Position numbers and translations under genes: made by a program. DNA of 64,000 bases. Origin: Agrostemma githago. Lineage: Eukaryota > Streptophyta > Magnoliopsida > Caryophyllales > Caryophyllaceae. Under the pieces are notes generated by a model. It was not told where the DNA came from and ran no database searches. It saw only the letters and a program-made list of their open reading frames with translations. Positions 54,475 to 64,000 of this stretch are shown here, piece after piece. Location: assembly GCA_958450325.1 (NCBI GenBank), contig OY288243.1:64216606-64280605 (forward strand). Reading direction: 5' to 3'. Numbering within the stretch: the stretch's first letter is position 1; the number at the start of each line of letters is the position of its first letter.

Positions 54475-55019
54475 TTCCTGATGTACCACTTGTCATCGGG
54501 ATTCTCAGGGTGAGACTCGAAAAGAAATCGTTCGATTAGTAATGTACGCGTTTTAGTTCAATGGTTCATGCATAACCCAAATCTTTCCCGGGCCGGTTAC
54601 TTGTGACCGACGTCCCACTATACCGCGGTGCATTCCTAAATGGGTGCACTAAAGACTTCGATGGCGGAACTCGCATGGGTTTTACGGCAGGTTCTAAGTC
54701 CAATTCGGCTTAGGAAGTCCGTCCTGATTTGCGAGAAAGCTGTCGTTGTTGGTATAGACCCTATTTCGACCGACCGAGACTTAGATTAAGAGCATACATG
54801 GCGTCATTACACTGCTTCCATGACTACATGTTACTTGGTTTACATGTCATCTTTTTCAAAAACCGTCATTTCAAAAACTTGCATCTTTTCAAAATTATCC
54901 ATTTTTCAAAAAACTCTCGGAAAGCTGCCAAAATTTAGACTTAAGATTTGACTCAAAACAAGCCTATTTTCTAGCCGGCATGCTATCCATTTCAATATTT
55001 AAATTCCGTTCCTCATTCA

Positions 55020-55190
55020 ATTTTCAAATTTTCAAAATTCTATTTCAATTTTCAAATCTTCGAGATGCCATTCTCGATTTTCAAATCTCCGAGATGCTGT
55101 TTTCGATTTTCAAATCTTCGGGATCTTATTTTCGATTTTCAAATTTTCGGAAATTTATTTTCAATATTCAAAATTCCAAATATTCAACTT
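55020..55190 (+). repeat. About 30-bp tandem repeats
   Basis: Units like ttttcaaatcttcgagatgc (with cgatt) repeat about five times with divergence. Confidence 0.7.
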
Positions 55191-58100
55191 TTCAAAAAAT
55201 CCGGGACTCTACCGAATTTAGGACTTACGATTTTACTCAAAATAGCCTATTTTTAGCCGATATGCTGCCCGAACATTTTCAACCATCAAAAATCTGGCCC
55301 GATGGCCCTTTGCCGATTTTCAAAAAAATCAAGCCGTCCATCCGACCTTTTTTTCGTTTTTTTTCTCCTAAAGTCCAAATTTCCGTTTTCAAAACTTTCC
55401 TCTTCTTAGGACTTCTCGTATTTAGTAGTGTCGGGTCTTGTCATAAGTCCTTAGCGTCAAAACTATGTCGATCTTACATCACGGATTTCCTCTCTATCCC
55501 AGTCCGCCTTACTTGTCAAGGCACGACCCACCTACGTAGGACGTACTCCTACAAAGGGAGGCCCGTTTACACATTTGAGTCCAAAGTCTGGGGATATCTC
55601 ACGTGGACATTCCTTCGAACAGGACTCGGCCCACATAGCCGAATCCTAGGGAGGCCCACCTTTCACGAGTCACCCGTCTAGGTATCCTTTTCGAGTCATT
55701 TCCTTTTCAGGCTTTTCCTCACTTGGGGGCTATTCTTCAGCAGAGCGATCAATCACGATTGCTCTAAGGGTCAGGTCTTACACGTGTTGTCTCACGTATC
55801 CCACTTTCGAGTCACTTAAATTCACACCATCCGAGTCCTATCTGAGTCCTTAGTCTCACTTGGGGGTTGTCCTCTACCCGAGCATTTGACCGCAGTCACC
55901 TTAAGGGGTACCTTACGTTCGTCATACACCGGCGTCCTTATGATGCCTTCTTCGAGTCATACCTATGCTACGAATACTTGAGTCACCTAGGGTTAGGTCA
56001 CCACGATTGGTTCGAGCACGCGACGCGATCAAACACGATCGCCCCATTTTCGGATTTATCCTCGTGCAGCTCGAGTCTCATGGTCGAGTCCAAGTCGCGG
56101 TCGTTACCTTGTCTAGGTCAACATTCGAGTATCCCGGTCCAAGAATCTTAGTCATTCCCATCACCCCGGGCCGTGTCTAGTTTGACTCCCTCTCTTACAT
56201 TTGCGCGAAACCGAGTTTAGGCGAGTCGTGGCACTTGTCGTTCTCTCCAATAAGGACCTTACTAAAAAAATGACCAACCGAGCATCCGAGTCCGGATTTG
56301 ATTCGAGTCTAAATTTGAGTCCGAGTCTAGGATACCCTACATCCTCATTTCCAAATCAGAGTAAGAGTCTTTTGCATTTTGTCCTCTTTTCAAAATTCAA
56401 TAAAATCAGCTTTCAATATTCTCTCTCATATATACCTTCCTTATGTGTTTCCGAGAACATGATGAACAACATCATATACTGTGAGCACATGCACATGACT
56501 ATTATAGGCACATCTATAATGACTGTAGGAAATCGAGACCCGTGTTTTCCTTTACCTGTTCCATCTCTGACATAGAAAGCCACATAATTACCCCTAGCAG
56601 GAGCGGTATCGAATCCTATGACAAATCTAGGCAGTCTCCTAGTTTGGATTCAAGACGGGAGGCAAGCCCATTTCCCACAACAAACACCCTTCCGATAAGA
56701 CAGACCAATCCCTACCTTAGGTGTTAGTCTGGCCAATAGAACAAAGAGAAAAAAAAGCTAGACAAAAAAAAAATCAAAAATCCAAGAGAAAAAAAAGCCA
56801 AAGGCCAAAACAAAAAAGCAGGTCATCATCAAAAAAAAGAGGCATCCATGACCAAGGTTAAACGGTCAATCCAAGTGAAGAATTCCAAGACCGGGGTTAA
56901 GAGGTCAACCAAAAAATATTCAAAAACCCATGACCGTAGTGAAAACGGTCAATTCAAAATTGTCAATACTCATACCATCCAATAGGAGAGAAACAATCAA
57001 GCTGGTCAGATAACACCACATCTAGCCTTCTCACATTACAACCCTCAAGACCTTCTCGAGACCTAGGCTAAGAGACAGCCCAGAATTTTGAGGATTCAAG
57101 CTCCATAGGATACCCTAATCATTAGGGCCGGACATGGAAATCAAATCCCGCGCATTATCAACCTACCCCAATCGAAGTCCGAGTCATTTTTACTCGACTT
57201 CCCCCTTTCCTACCACATTGCAATACCTTATCCTCGAAGCCTTAGCTCCACAAAATCGAGCTCCAGATTTCGAATCATCAAAGCCACTTACTTCCTAGCA
57301 CCACATTTCCAAAAACATCCAAACCAGTTATCAGCCCCAAACACGGGAACTCAACTTGCGGTCGGCATAGAATATGCCCAAATAGTTCACACCACCTCTG
57401 GGGGCTACCCCGGAGAACGCTCACAGTCATAGGATCGACATCCTAACTGTTCTAGCCCTTTGATCAAGACATCATTGGGAATGCACCTAGCTACACCATC
57501 ATTATGGCTAGTTACACACAAAGCCCTAATAAACTAGGCACCATAATATATCTTTCAACTTCACTGAATTACGGCTCGGTTTGATTTCACTACACGTGAA
57601 TACGTAGGAGCCTTTCAATAGAGGCACAACCACCCACATTGTCACAAATTCGAAAAGCACCGTCATTCCTATCACGACACTGTCATGTTCTCAACAATTC
57701 GCTTTGTCGTCCTGGGGGCTTCTCCTAGGCAGAAGTTCTCCATCCACTCACATAATCCAAAGACTTTCAAAACCTAGCCACCTTTCAATAGTGTGTCCTA
57801 GTACTCGGCTTAGTCGAAGACAAGAATTTGTCAGGGACTCGAAGAAGCACCTACTTTGGGAATTTACCCCAAAACCAAGAATTCGAAAGACTACAACATT
57901 GTTACTGCCAAGACCTGTCATGCAAAAACAGTCACATTACAGACTACTGCAATCCCCCTATAACAGATCGTTCCCATTTCGACTTTGACCGTGTTGCCAT
58001 TCGCCTAGGCTATGGAATAGCGCGACCTAAGAGTCTTGTCTTTTTAGGTGGCCCACCCCCCTACCGAGTCACGGTCCAACCCTTAGAGAGTCTGATTCGC

Positions 58101-58618
58101 GTCTGTCAAACTCGTCCTGTCGCGTCCAGAGTCGAGTCTGTCGGTATGTCTCTCTTTAAATCCTCATTTTAAAATTTGCAAAACTTAGCCATTTGAGAAA
58201 ATCCTTTTCGACAAGGTCAAATTTCAGTCTATTTAAACTGCAAATTTATTTTCTACCTCTTTCCATTTTGAAAACCTATCTCCTAGCACGTGAGTTGCTT
58301 TCAGGACTTCGATTTCAAAATAAAGCAAAAATCATTTTCCCCAGCGCAGGTCAGTCTATAGATGCTAACTACATTTCTTGTATGCTATCTTACTATCCGC
58401 TATTTCTACCTATATATCTACTGTTTCAGGTACCAGCTTGTGCTTTCCAAAGGAACATCAAGCTTTTACTTCCCCAGCGTGAGTCGGTGTTTCTCCTAAA
58501 TGTTACATACAAATTGCTATGTGTCGGCATCATACAGGTACACCCAGATTTGAGAAGGAAGCCTCATCGCAAAAACTCCCTAGTGGAAAGCTCAGGCGAC
58601 ATTTCTACTAAAGAATCA

Positions 58619-58806
58619 GGATGTGTTTGCGAACGGACACACCCATAGCTTCCTATGCAAGCTCCCGCGTAATTCTGAATCGGGATGTATCTGCAAACGG
58701 ACACACCCATAGCTTCCTATGCAAGCTCCCGCGCAACTCCAAGATGGGATGCGTCTGCAAACGGGCACACCCAAGGCTTCTTAGGCAAGTCCCCATGGAA
58801 TCTTTA
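58619..58806 (+). repeat. 63-bp tandem repeat, three units
   Basis: Units starting gggatgtatctgcaaacgga and containing cacacccatagcttcctatg occur at about 58619, 58682 and 58745. They stand just upstream of the 3' LTR. Confidence 0.85.
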
Positions 58807-58972
58807 GCATCCACTCAGGTATGATTTCTATCTTATGGCTGGCGAGCCCTTTTACGCAAGTCTAATAGACTATAAACGACCCGATCGGAATTCTGCCAGG
58901 TCTTAATCCTTGATTGGCCTGGTAGCTACTCTGACTTTTGCCTTGTCCAAGCCTTAGTCATAGTGGGGGCTC

Positions 58973-59903
58973 TGTAGACGCCCATATTTTGACCGCCAGG
59001 TGTCTATAGCAGTTTCCGAAAAACACCCGATGATGATCGGACGTAAACATGACTAAATACGCTTGATTATGAACTCGGAATCAATAGTAATTGGCGCGAG
59101 CTTTTAACGGAGTAAAAATCTCACAAAACAGACCTCAATGTCAGGCCCAGCGAGACATTTTGAGTCAAACAAGACTAATTTGGGTCAAGTCCGACACCAT
59201 GGGCAAAACCGTCTTTTAGCGATCGAGTCAAAACCCGGTCAAAGATATTTTCGAGACACATAAACCAGCCGTGTCACCCCATGAGTCCGGTTTGAGCTCA
59301 AACACTACAAAAATCAGCCTAAAAAAATATTAAACAAATCCGTTAAAAGGTAGAGTTCGATCTCCAGTAGGATTCCCGACCGAGCACTCCACCAAGTACA
59401 AGGAGTACTCGGCCGAGTACCCCAACACCAGCCAGATTTTGTGACTTCCCCACCAAGCAACGGAAGTCACGTTCCTCTCAAATTGCTTACTTTTCCTATC
59501 CTTAGACGGAATCCCACCTTATCCCGACCGGTTTTTTTCTTCGTTTGCAAGTTAGCCATCTCCTATAAATAAGACCCTCCCATCAAAGACATCAACACAC
59601 ATACTACACATCAATACATCTACACATCTAGAATCATCAATTACACACAATTCCCGACATCAATTACAACATCAACACAACAATTCCAATCCCGACACAC
59701 AAATTACAACCCGGAATTCCAGCAATACTAGGCATATTATATTCCAATCTTTCCTCTAGAAATCCTATAGGATTCCCGACCACTCACAACCCAAAATTCT
59801 AGGCAATTTTAGGCAAACCGTATACAAACCCGAGAGCAAAACTCGCCAAATCCCTAACCATACACACCATAACTCACCTATATACATCTTAACGCTCCCG
59901 CGC
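58973..59903 (+). repeat. 3' LTR, left part only
   Basis: Matches 52438-53370 closely from TGTAGACGCCC to cgctcccgcgc; the rest of the LTR is displaced beyond the Athila insertion and off the window. Confidence 0.9.
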
Positions 59904-61506
59904 TGATAAGTGTAGTTTGTAGTGCCTATTTTGCTGTGTTTTGGTCCCATTTTCCTTGCAGAATCGCTCCTTGGGAGCGGTTCATGGGCTACTTATGCTT
60001 CCTCTAGCTCGTTTCAGGTTCCCGAGACCATTCGTGAAGAGTTGGAGCGATTCCGACTCAATACATACACTTTTTGGAGCCAACGAAGTGAAGGAACGAT
60101 TACTCGATGCCTTGGATTCGACCCCGAGACCTTGGGACCCAATCCCGAGCCTCCGAGACCCAATCTCGAGATGCAAGAGTCGATGAGAAGTCCACGTGAA
60201 GCAAGGAGGAACCTTAAAGATCATATTGGAGGCCTACAAGACTCATCCCCGACGGGTATGGTCTCATCCCGTCCGGGATGAGGTGCGCATTTAGCACTGC
60301 TCCTGTTTTGGATCCCTCCCGGTCGGGACCAACCCGTCCCGGTCGGGACCAATCCCGTCCCGGTCGGGACCATGGGGCTGTAGCCGCGTGACTTATTCTC
60401 TTCCTCCTTCATTCTTGTAACCCTATAAATACTTCCCTCTTGTATTGTTTAAAGGGGATACCTTACATTAGACTCTCTTAAGCCTCTCTACAAGATAAAA
60501 CCCTAGATTTAGAGTTCATCCTTTTAGATTAATCTTCTCTTTAATCCTTAGTTAATCTTTGTTAATCTAGTTTAGTTAGTCTTGTATTAAGAAGATATTT
60601 GAAGATTCATCCAAGCTTGACAACCTTGGAGTTGATTTGGGTTTCTTATTTATGCAAGTTTACATCCTTTTCATCATCTTGTTGTTGGTATAATCTTCTC
60701 TACTCTTATTCTTGTTTATTCAATCTAGTTTCAATCTTTTTATATTGTTCTTGTTATTGTTCTTATTGTTCATAATGGATGTTTGGTTTTTCATGTTGTT
60801 TCCTCTTGTTTATGTTATTCTTAGTTTGATAATGAGTGAGTAGTCTCCTTGTGGGTTAGTAGGGGGACTAAGGGTAGATTATGGGTGATTAGGGTTTGAT
60901 TAGGGGTAAAGGGTGAATCTTTGTTGTTAGTCACATTTTGGGCACTCTATGTGTTTGTTGATATGCTTGTGTGAGTAGTAGTGGCCATGCTTCCCATACT
61001 TGTACTCACCTTCTCATTGTTTGTCCTTTGTGTGGTTGTGTTGAGGTTGGTCTTAGACGCGAGAGCGCGAACTTACCTCGATGTTGGTCTAAGTAGCGAG
61101 AGCCCGGACCGACTCTAGCAACTAGGAGACACCTACACCCTTGACCACCCCATTTACCCATCTACACTTATGAACCCGACCTAACCCACTTCCTTTCATA
61201 TTTGATTTCATCTTCTTAGTTAGTCATCGTTTCCTTAGTTTACTAGTTTGTTTGATCATTAGTTATTCCATTTTAGCATTGTTTTAGTCTAGTTCATTGT
61301 TAGCCTTGTCTCACCTCTTCTCCCATCATAGTTTGTCAATTAGCATTTCTTTGTGTTTGTTTGTGACTTAGTCTCGTTTTTAGGCCGACCTAGTCTAGAC
61401 CTTACAATACCGCCCCCGTGGATATCGACCCTACTTGCCCTAGCTACCCACTAGGAATAGTCGGTTTTATATTGACAGTTGGGATCCACGGCAAATCCCA
61501 CCATCA
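59904..61506 (+). repeat. 5' LTR of the Athila element
   Basis: TGATAAGTGTAG to cccaccatca, 1603 bp, with TGAT/ATCA ends. TATA-like cctataaatacttccc near 60422, then ataaaaccctagattta. Near 60300-60372 a 20-21 bp unit (cccgtcccggtcgggacca) repeats about three times. Confidence 0.85.
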
Positions 61507-61509
61507 ATT

Positions 61510-61526
61510 TGGCGCCGTTGCCGGGG
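61510..61526 (+). promoter_or_regulatory. tRNA-Asp primer binding site
   Basis: TGGCGCCGTTGCCGGGG is the exact complement of the plant tRNA-Asp 3' end including CCA, three bases after the LTR. Confidence 0.9.
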
Positions 61527-61744
61527 ACGGTGCATTGTTTAGACTTAGTTTGCTTGTATCTAGACTTAGTTACCCTTCTTTGTGCTCTTCTATCATCTCT
61601 TGTGCATATTCTCTAGATTTTTCTTGTTTCATTAGTTTTATTTCCTCCTCTTTTCTCTTTGTCTTTCGATTGTGCTTGTTTATTGTCGTTACCTAGTGCC
61701 CATAAAGCACTAGTTGTTCTCACGTTTGTTCTAGTGTGTAGTGT

Positions 61745-64000
61745 ATGCCTAGGCGGGGGGGGGGGGGGGGGGGGGGGGGGCGACTTCTTTCTCTTTAATC
61801 CAGAGCCGGAAAGACTTTTTCGAGCCTTTCGTCAACGGACGATTAACCGGGTTAGAATCTCTCAACCAAGCGCAAGCAATACCCATCAAGAGCAAGCTCA
61901 AGGAAACGATTTTGAGGAAGCATCTCGAGAGACGGCCGAAGGGAATTTCACCAATCCCTTTGGATATTCTAGTCCTAGTTCCCCCTCTACATCTACTTCA
62001 ACTCCGTCTTCACCACCATCTCCCTTACATCCAATAATGCCGAAGTTTTTGTCTTACTCCACATTTACGGAAGATGTCTTGCCGGGACCGAATGCTCTAC
62101 CGGCCGCTTATGCCGGAAATTTTGTGGCCAAGACTCACTTCATCCAACTTGTGGAAAGGAATCAATTTAGTGGTTTGCCCACCGAAGACCCGCACCAACA
62201 CATGGAGACTTTCTCCGATTATTGCGACACTATCTCTCAACCCGGGGTTACACAAGATCAAATCCGATGGGTATTATTTCCATTCTCATTAATTGGAAAA
62301 GCGAAGCAATGGATCAAGAGTCTCGATAGGGCAACCATGGGCATCGACACTTGGAAGAAGCTTGCATTGGCGTTCTACCAAACATTCTACCCTCCGGAAA
62401 AGACTAATTTGCTTAGGGCCTCCATCACCAGTTTCCAACAACGGGATGAAGAGAGCCTTTATGAAGCTTGGGAGAGGTTTAAATCTTTGGTGAGATCGTG
62501 CCCCCACCATGGACTTTCACAATGGTTCTTAGTCCAACAATTTTGGAACGGTCTTTATGAGGACTCAAGAACTATACTCAATATGGGCTCCAATGGTAGG
62601 TTCACCGAGGTCGATGATGACCAAACATGGGCAAGAATCGAGGAGATGACGGTTCATAATTCTCAATACTCAAGGCCTAGGAAGGCAAATCGAGGAGGTA
62701 GGCACGAGGTTGATGCTATTACTCAATTAAGCATTGACCTTGGAGCTCAATTGAAGACACACATGGAGACCATTGATAAGAAGCTCCAAGGCCACCTCAA
62801 TCAAGTTCAAAGCGTTAGTTCCTCCCATCAACACTCGATTCAAGAAGTGAATGCTTTGGGATTTGCACCTTCTTTGCCTTATTATGGGATGTGTGACACT
62901 TGTGGAGTCGTTGGTCATGATCCTATGCATTGTCAAGGGAGTATTGAGCAAGTGAATGCCTTTCAAGCGTTCAAGCAAGGTGGTTCGTATTCCAATCAAT
63001 ACCAAGCTTCCATTCAAGTCCCCCAACAACAAGCTATGCAACCTCGTCCCTATGTTCCACCTCCCTTAAGGGACAACAATCAAGGTTATGTAGGTAATCC
63101 AAGACCCTTCAACAACTTCAAGCAAAATAACCAAGGTACCTTCCACAACAACAATCAAGGGTTCCAACAAGGGAACTTCAATCAAGGCGGTTTCCAAGGA
63201 AACCAAAACTTCCAAAGACAACAAAACCACAACAATGGCAACAATCAAGGCCTTAATCAAGGCAATTCTCATGGGTTCCAAGGGAACCATCAACAACAAC
63301 AAAGCAAGCCTAGGAGCCGGTCTCCTATTCATGATTACGGTGCTCCATTAGCCCTCACCGATACTCCGCACAATCCACAATCTCCAACTCGTGATTTCGA
63401 CGTTCAAAAATCTATGTTGGAGATGCAAAGGGGTCAAATGGAGATGTCAAAAAACCAACAAGAGTTCTATGCTTTAATTCAAAGGGACAACATGGCGAGA
63501 GATGCTCATATGAAGATGCTTGAGACCCAATTATCTCAACTTGCTTCGGGTAGCTCTTCAAGGCAAAAGGGGCAATTACCTCCTCAAGGTGAAACATCGA
63601 AACTTGAGCATGTAAATGCTATTACCACGAGGAGAGGTACATATTATAACCCTCCCCCACCCCCTAATGAGCAAGAGTCAACAAGAGAAGTTGTGCCTCC
63701 AATTCAAGAAGACCAAAGCTTGGAAAATTCTATAGACGAGCAAGTCTTATGGGAGATTGAGAAACCTCAAGAAGACGTGCCTCCCCCATTTCAAAGAAAA
63801 GACAAGGGTAAAAGTAAAGTGTCGTTTGAAGAATCCATCCCTATTGAGCAAAACAAGATTCAAATCAAGTTGCCTTTCCCAACAAGGCAAATGAAGACCA
63901 AGGTGGATAGCCAATATGACAAGTTCCTTAATATTGTGAAGAAGTTGGATGTAAGTGTCCCATTTACCGAGCTACTTACCCAAATCCCGGCATATGGAAG
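61745..64000 (+). CDS. Athila gag protein, partial, with poly-G frame problem
   Basis: Starts MPRR at 61745, then a 26-base G run (61755-61780). The long frame after it (from 61782) reads DFFLFNPEPERLFRAFRQRT and stays open to the window end, but is one base out of phase with the ATG. The gag core follows: PKFLSYSTFTEDVLPG, AAYAGNFVAKTHFIQLVE, KAKQWIKSLDR, LALAFYQTFYPPEKT. A CX2CX4HX4C knuckle (CDTCGVVGHDPMHC) lies near 62900. Then come a long N/Q/G-rich linker, a Met/Gln-rich coiled coil near 63415-63545, LEHVNAITTRRGTYY, and a basic tail leading toward protease. Gag forms the particle that packages element RNA. The G run is either a real disabling expansion or a sequencing length error. Confidence 0.88.
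61755..61780 (+). repeat. 26-base G homopolymer
   Basis: Follows directly on MPRR in gag. Its length sets the reading frame; 25 or 28 G would restore phase. Confidence 0.9.

Larger units (their letters stand above)
54475..58961 (+). other. Internal region without recognisable polyprotein
   Basis: The longest frame (54980-55681) is made of FSNLRD/FQIFK-like repeats from an approximately 30-bp tandem repeat and looks non-coding. An A-rich tract with many ggtcaa words lies at 56740-56960. gagtcc/cgagtc words recur from 55400 to 56350. I see no protein family in any frame. Confidence 0.5.
52438..59903 (+). mobile_element. Non-autonomous Tat/Ogre-like LTR retrotransposon, 3' LTR truncated
   Basis: 5' LTR 52438-54453, primer site 54457-54474, about 4.5 kb of internal DNA, polypurine tract agtgggggctc (58962-58972), 3' LTR from 58973. 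The LTR copies align over about 930 bp with roughly a dozen substitutions and a 2-bp deletion. No gag, protease, RT or integrase motif is present internally. The 3' LTR stops at 59903, where a younger Athila element begins. Confidence 0.85.
59904..64000 (+). mobile_element. Athila-type Ty3/Gypsy retrotransposon, 5' part
   Basis: LTR 59904-61506, tRNA-Asp primer site 61510-61526, leader and gag. It runs off the right edge, so its pol, 3' LTR and target duplication cannot be seen. It is inserted in the Tat/Ogre-like 3' LTR, so it is the youngest element in this part. Confidence 0.9.

Noticed and set aside
54980..55681. 233-codon frame in the non-autonomous retroelement
   Set aside because: Mostly the product of an approximately 30-bp repeat with F/S/N-rich composition; no gag or pol feature.

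Overview
This window is plant nuclear DNA, almost certainly from a eudicot. It is dominated by nested transposable elements, with spliceosomal introns, plant LTR-retrotransposon lineages (Tat and Athila), plant LINE, CACTA, MULE, PIF/Harbinger, hAT, Stowaway and Helitron signatures. The frequent 'tactccgta' and 'ctccctccg' MITE ends are plant-like, but the species cannot be fixed from sequence alone. I see one credible host gene and no rRNA, tRNA or CRISPR.

Layout. (1) 1-3144: right part of a CACTA (En/Spm) element carrying a Transposase_24-like gene (minus strand, off the left edge), a long TAG-type repeat and a stray first exon of a DHHC palmitoyltransferase. Its right terminus sits inside a LINE reverse-transcriptase gene (3145-4919), which is also split by a Stowaway MITE. 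(2) 4920-7560: 3' end and 3' LTR of an old Tat/Ogre-like retrotransposon. (3) 7790-10428: a MULE with a perfect 9-bp target duplication (TSD), holding a second MULE (9200-10223) with its own perfect 9-bp TSD. (4) 10553-15449: a decayed PIF/Harbinger element with transposase, a divergent second ORF, and a 992-bp fold-back MULE in its tail. (5) 15642-28627: an old Athila-like LTR and leader, split by a complete 10.85-kb Tat element (15649-26502, minus strand, TSD ataat) and by a hAT MITE (TSD actcccag). The Tat element has an archaeal-type RNase H and a spliced antisense gene. (6) 28630-39977: a Stowaway MITE split by a second Stowaway and by a hAT-like element, itself filled with about 10.6 kb of Helitron-type sequence. 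Inside is a tandem array (about 34.6-39.5 kb) whose units pair a plant snRNA-type upstream element (CCCACATCG) with a TATAAATA box 31-33 bp downstream. (7) 42000-48733: a minus-strand host gene for a small four-helix membrane protein (AGTRAP-like), with a MULE in its large last intron. (8) 49-52.4 kb: MITEs, Helitron ends and a probable SINE. (9) 52438-59903: a young non-autonomous Tat/Ogre-like element whose 3' LTR is cut by a still younger Athila element (59904 to the right edge) with LTR, tRNA-Asp primer site and gag.

Reading the junctions gives a relative insertion history. The two least explained items are the snRNA-promoter-like array and the gene fragments carried by the CACTA and MULE elements. 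Exon joins are inferred from splice consensus and reading phase; family names rest on recognised motifs, since no search was run.
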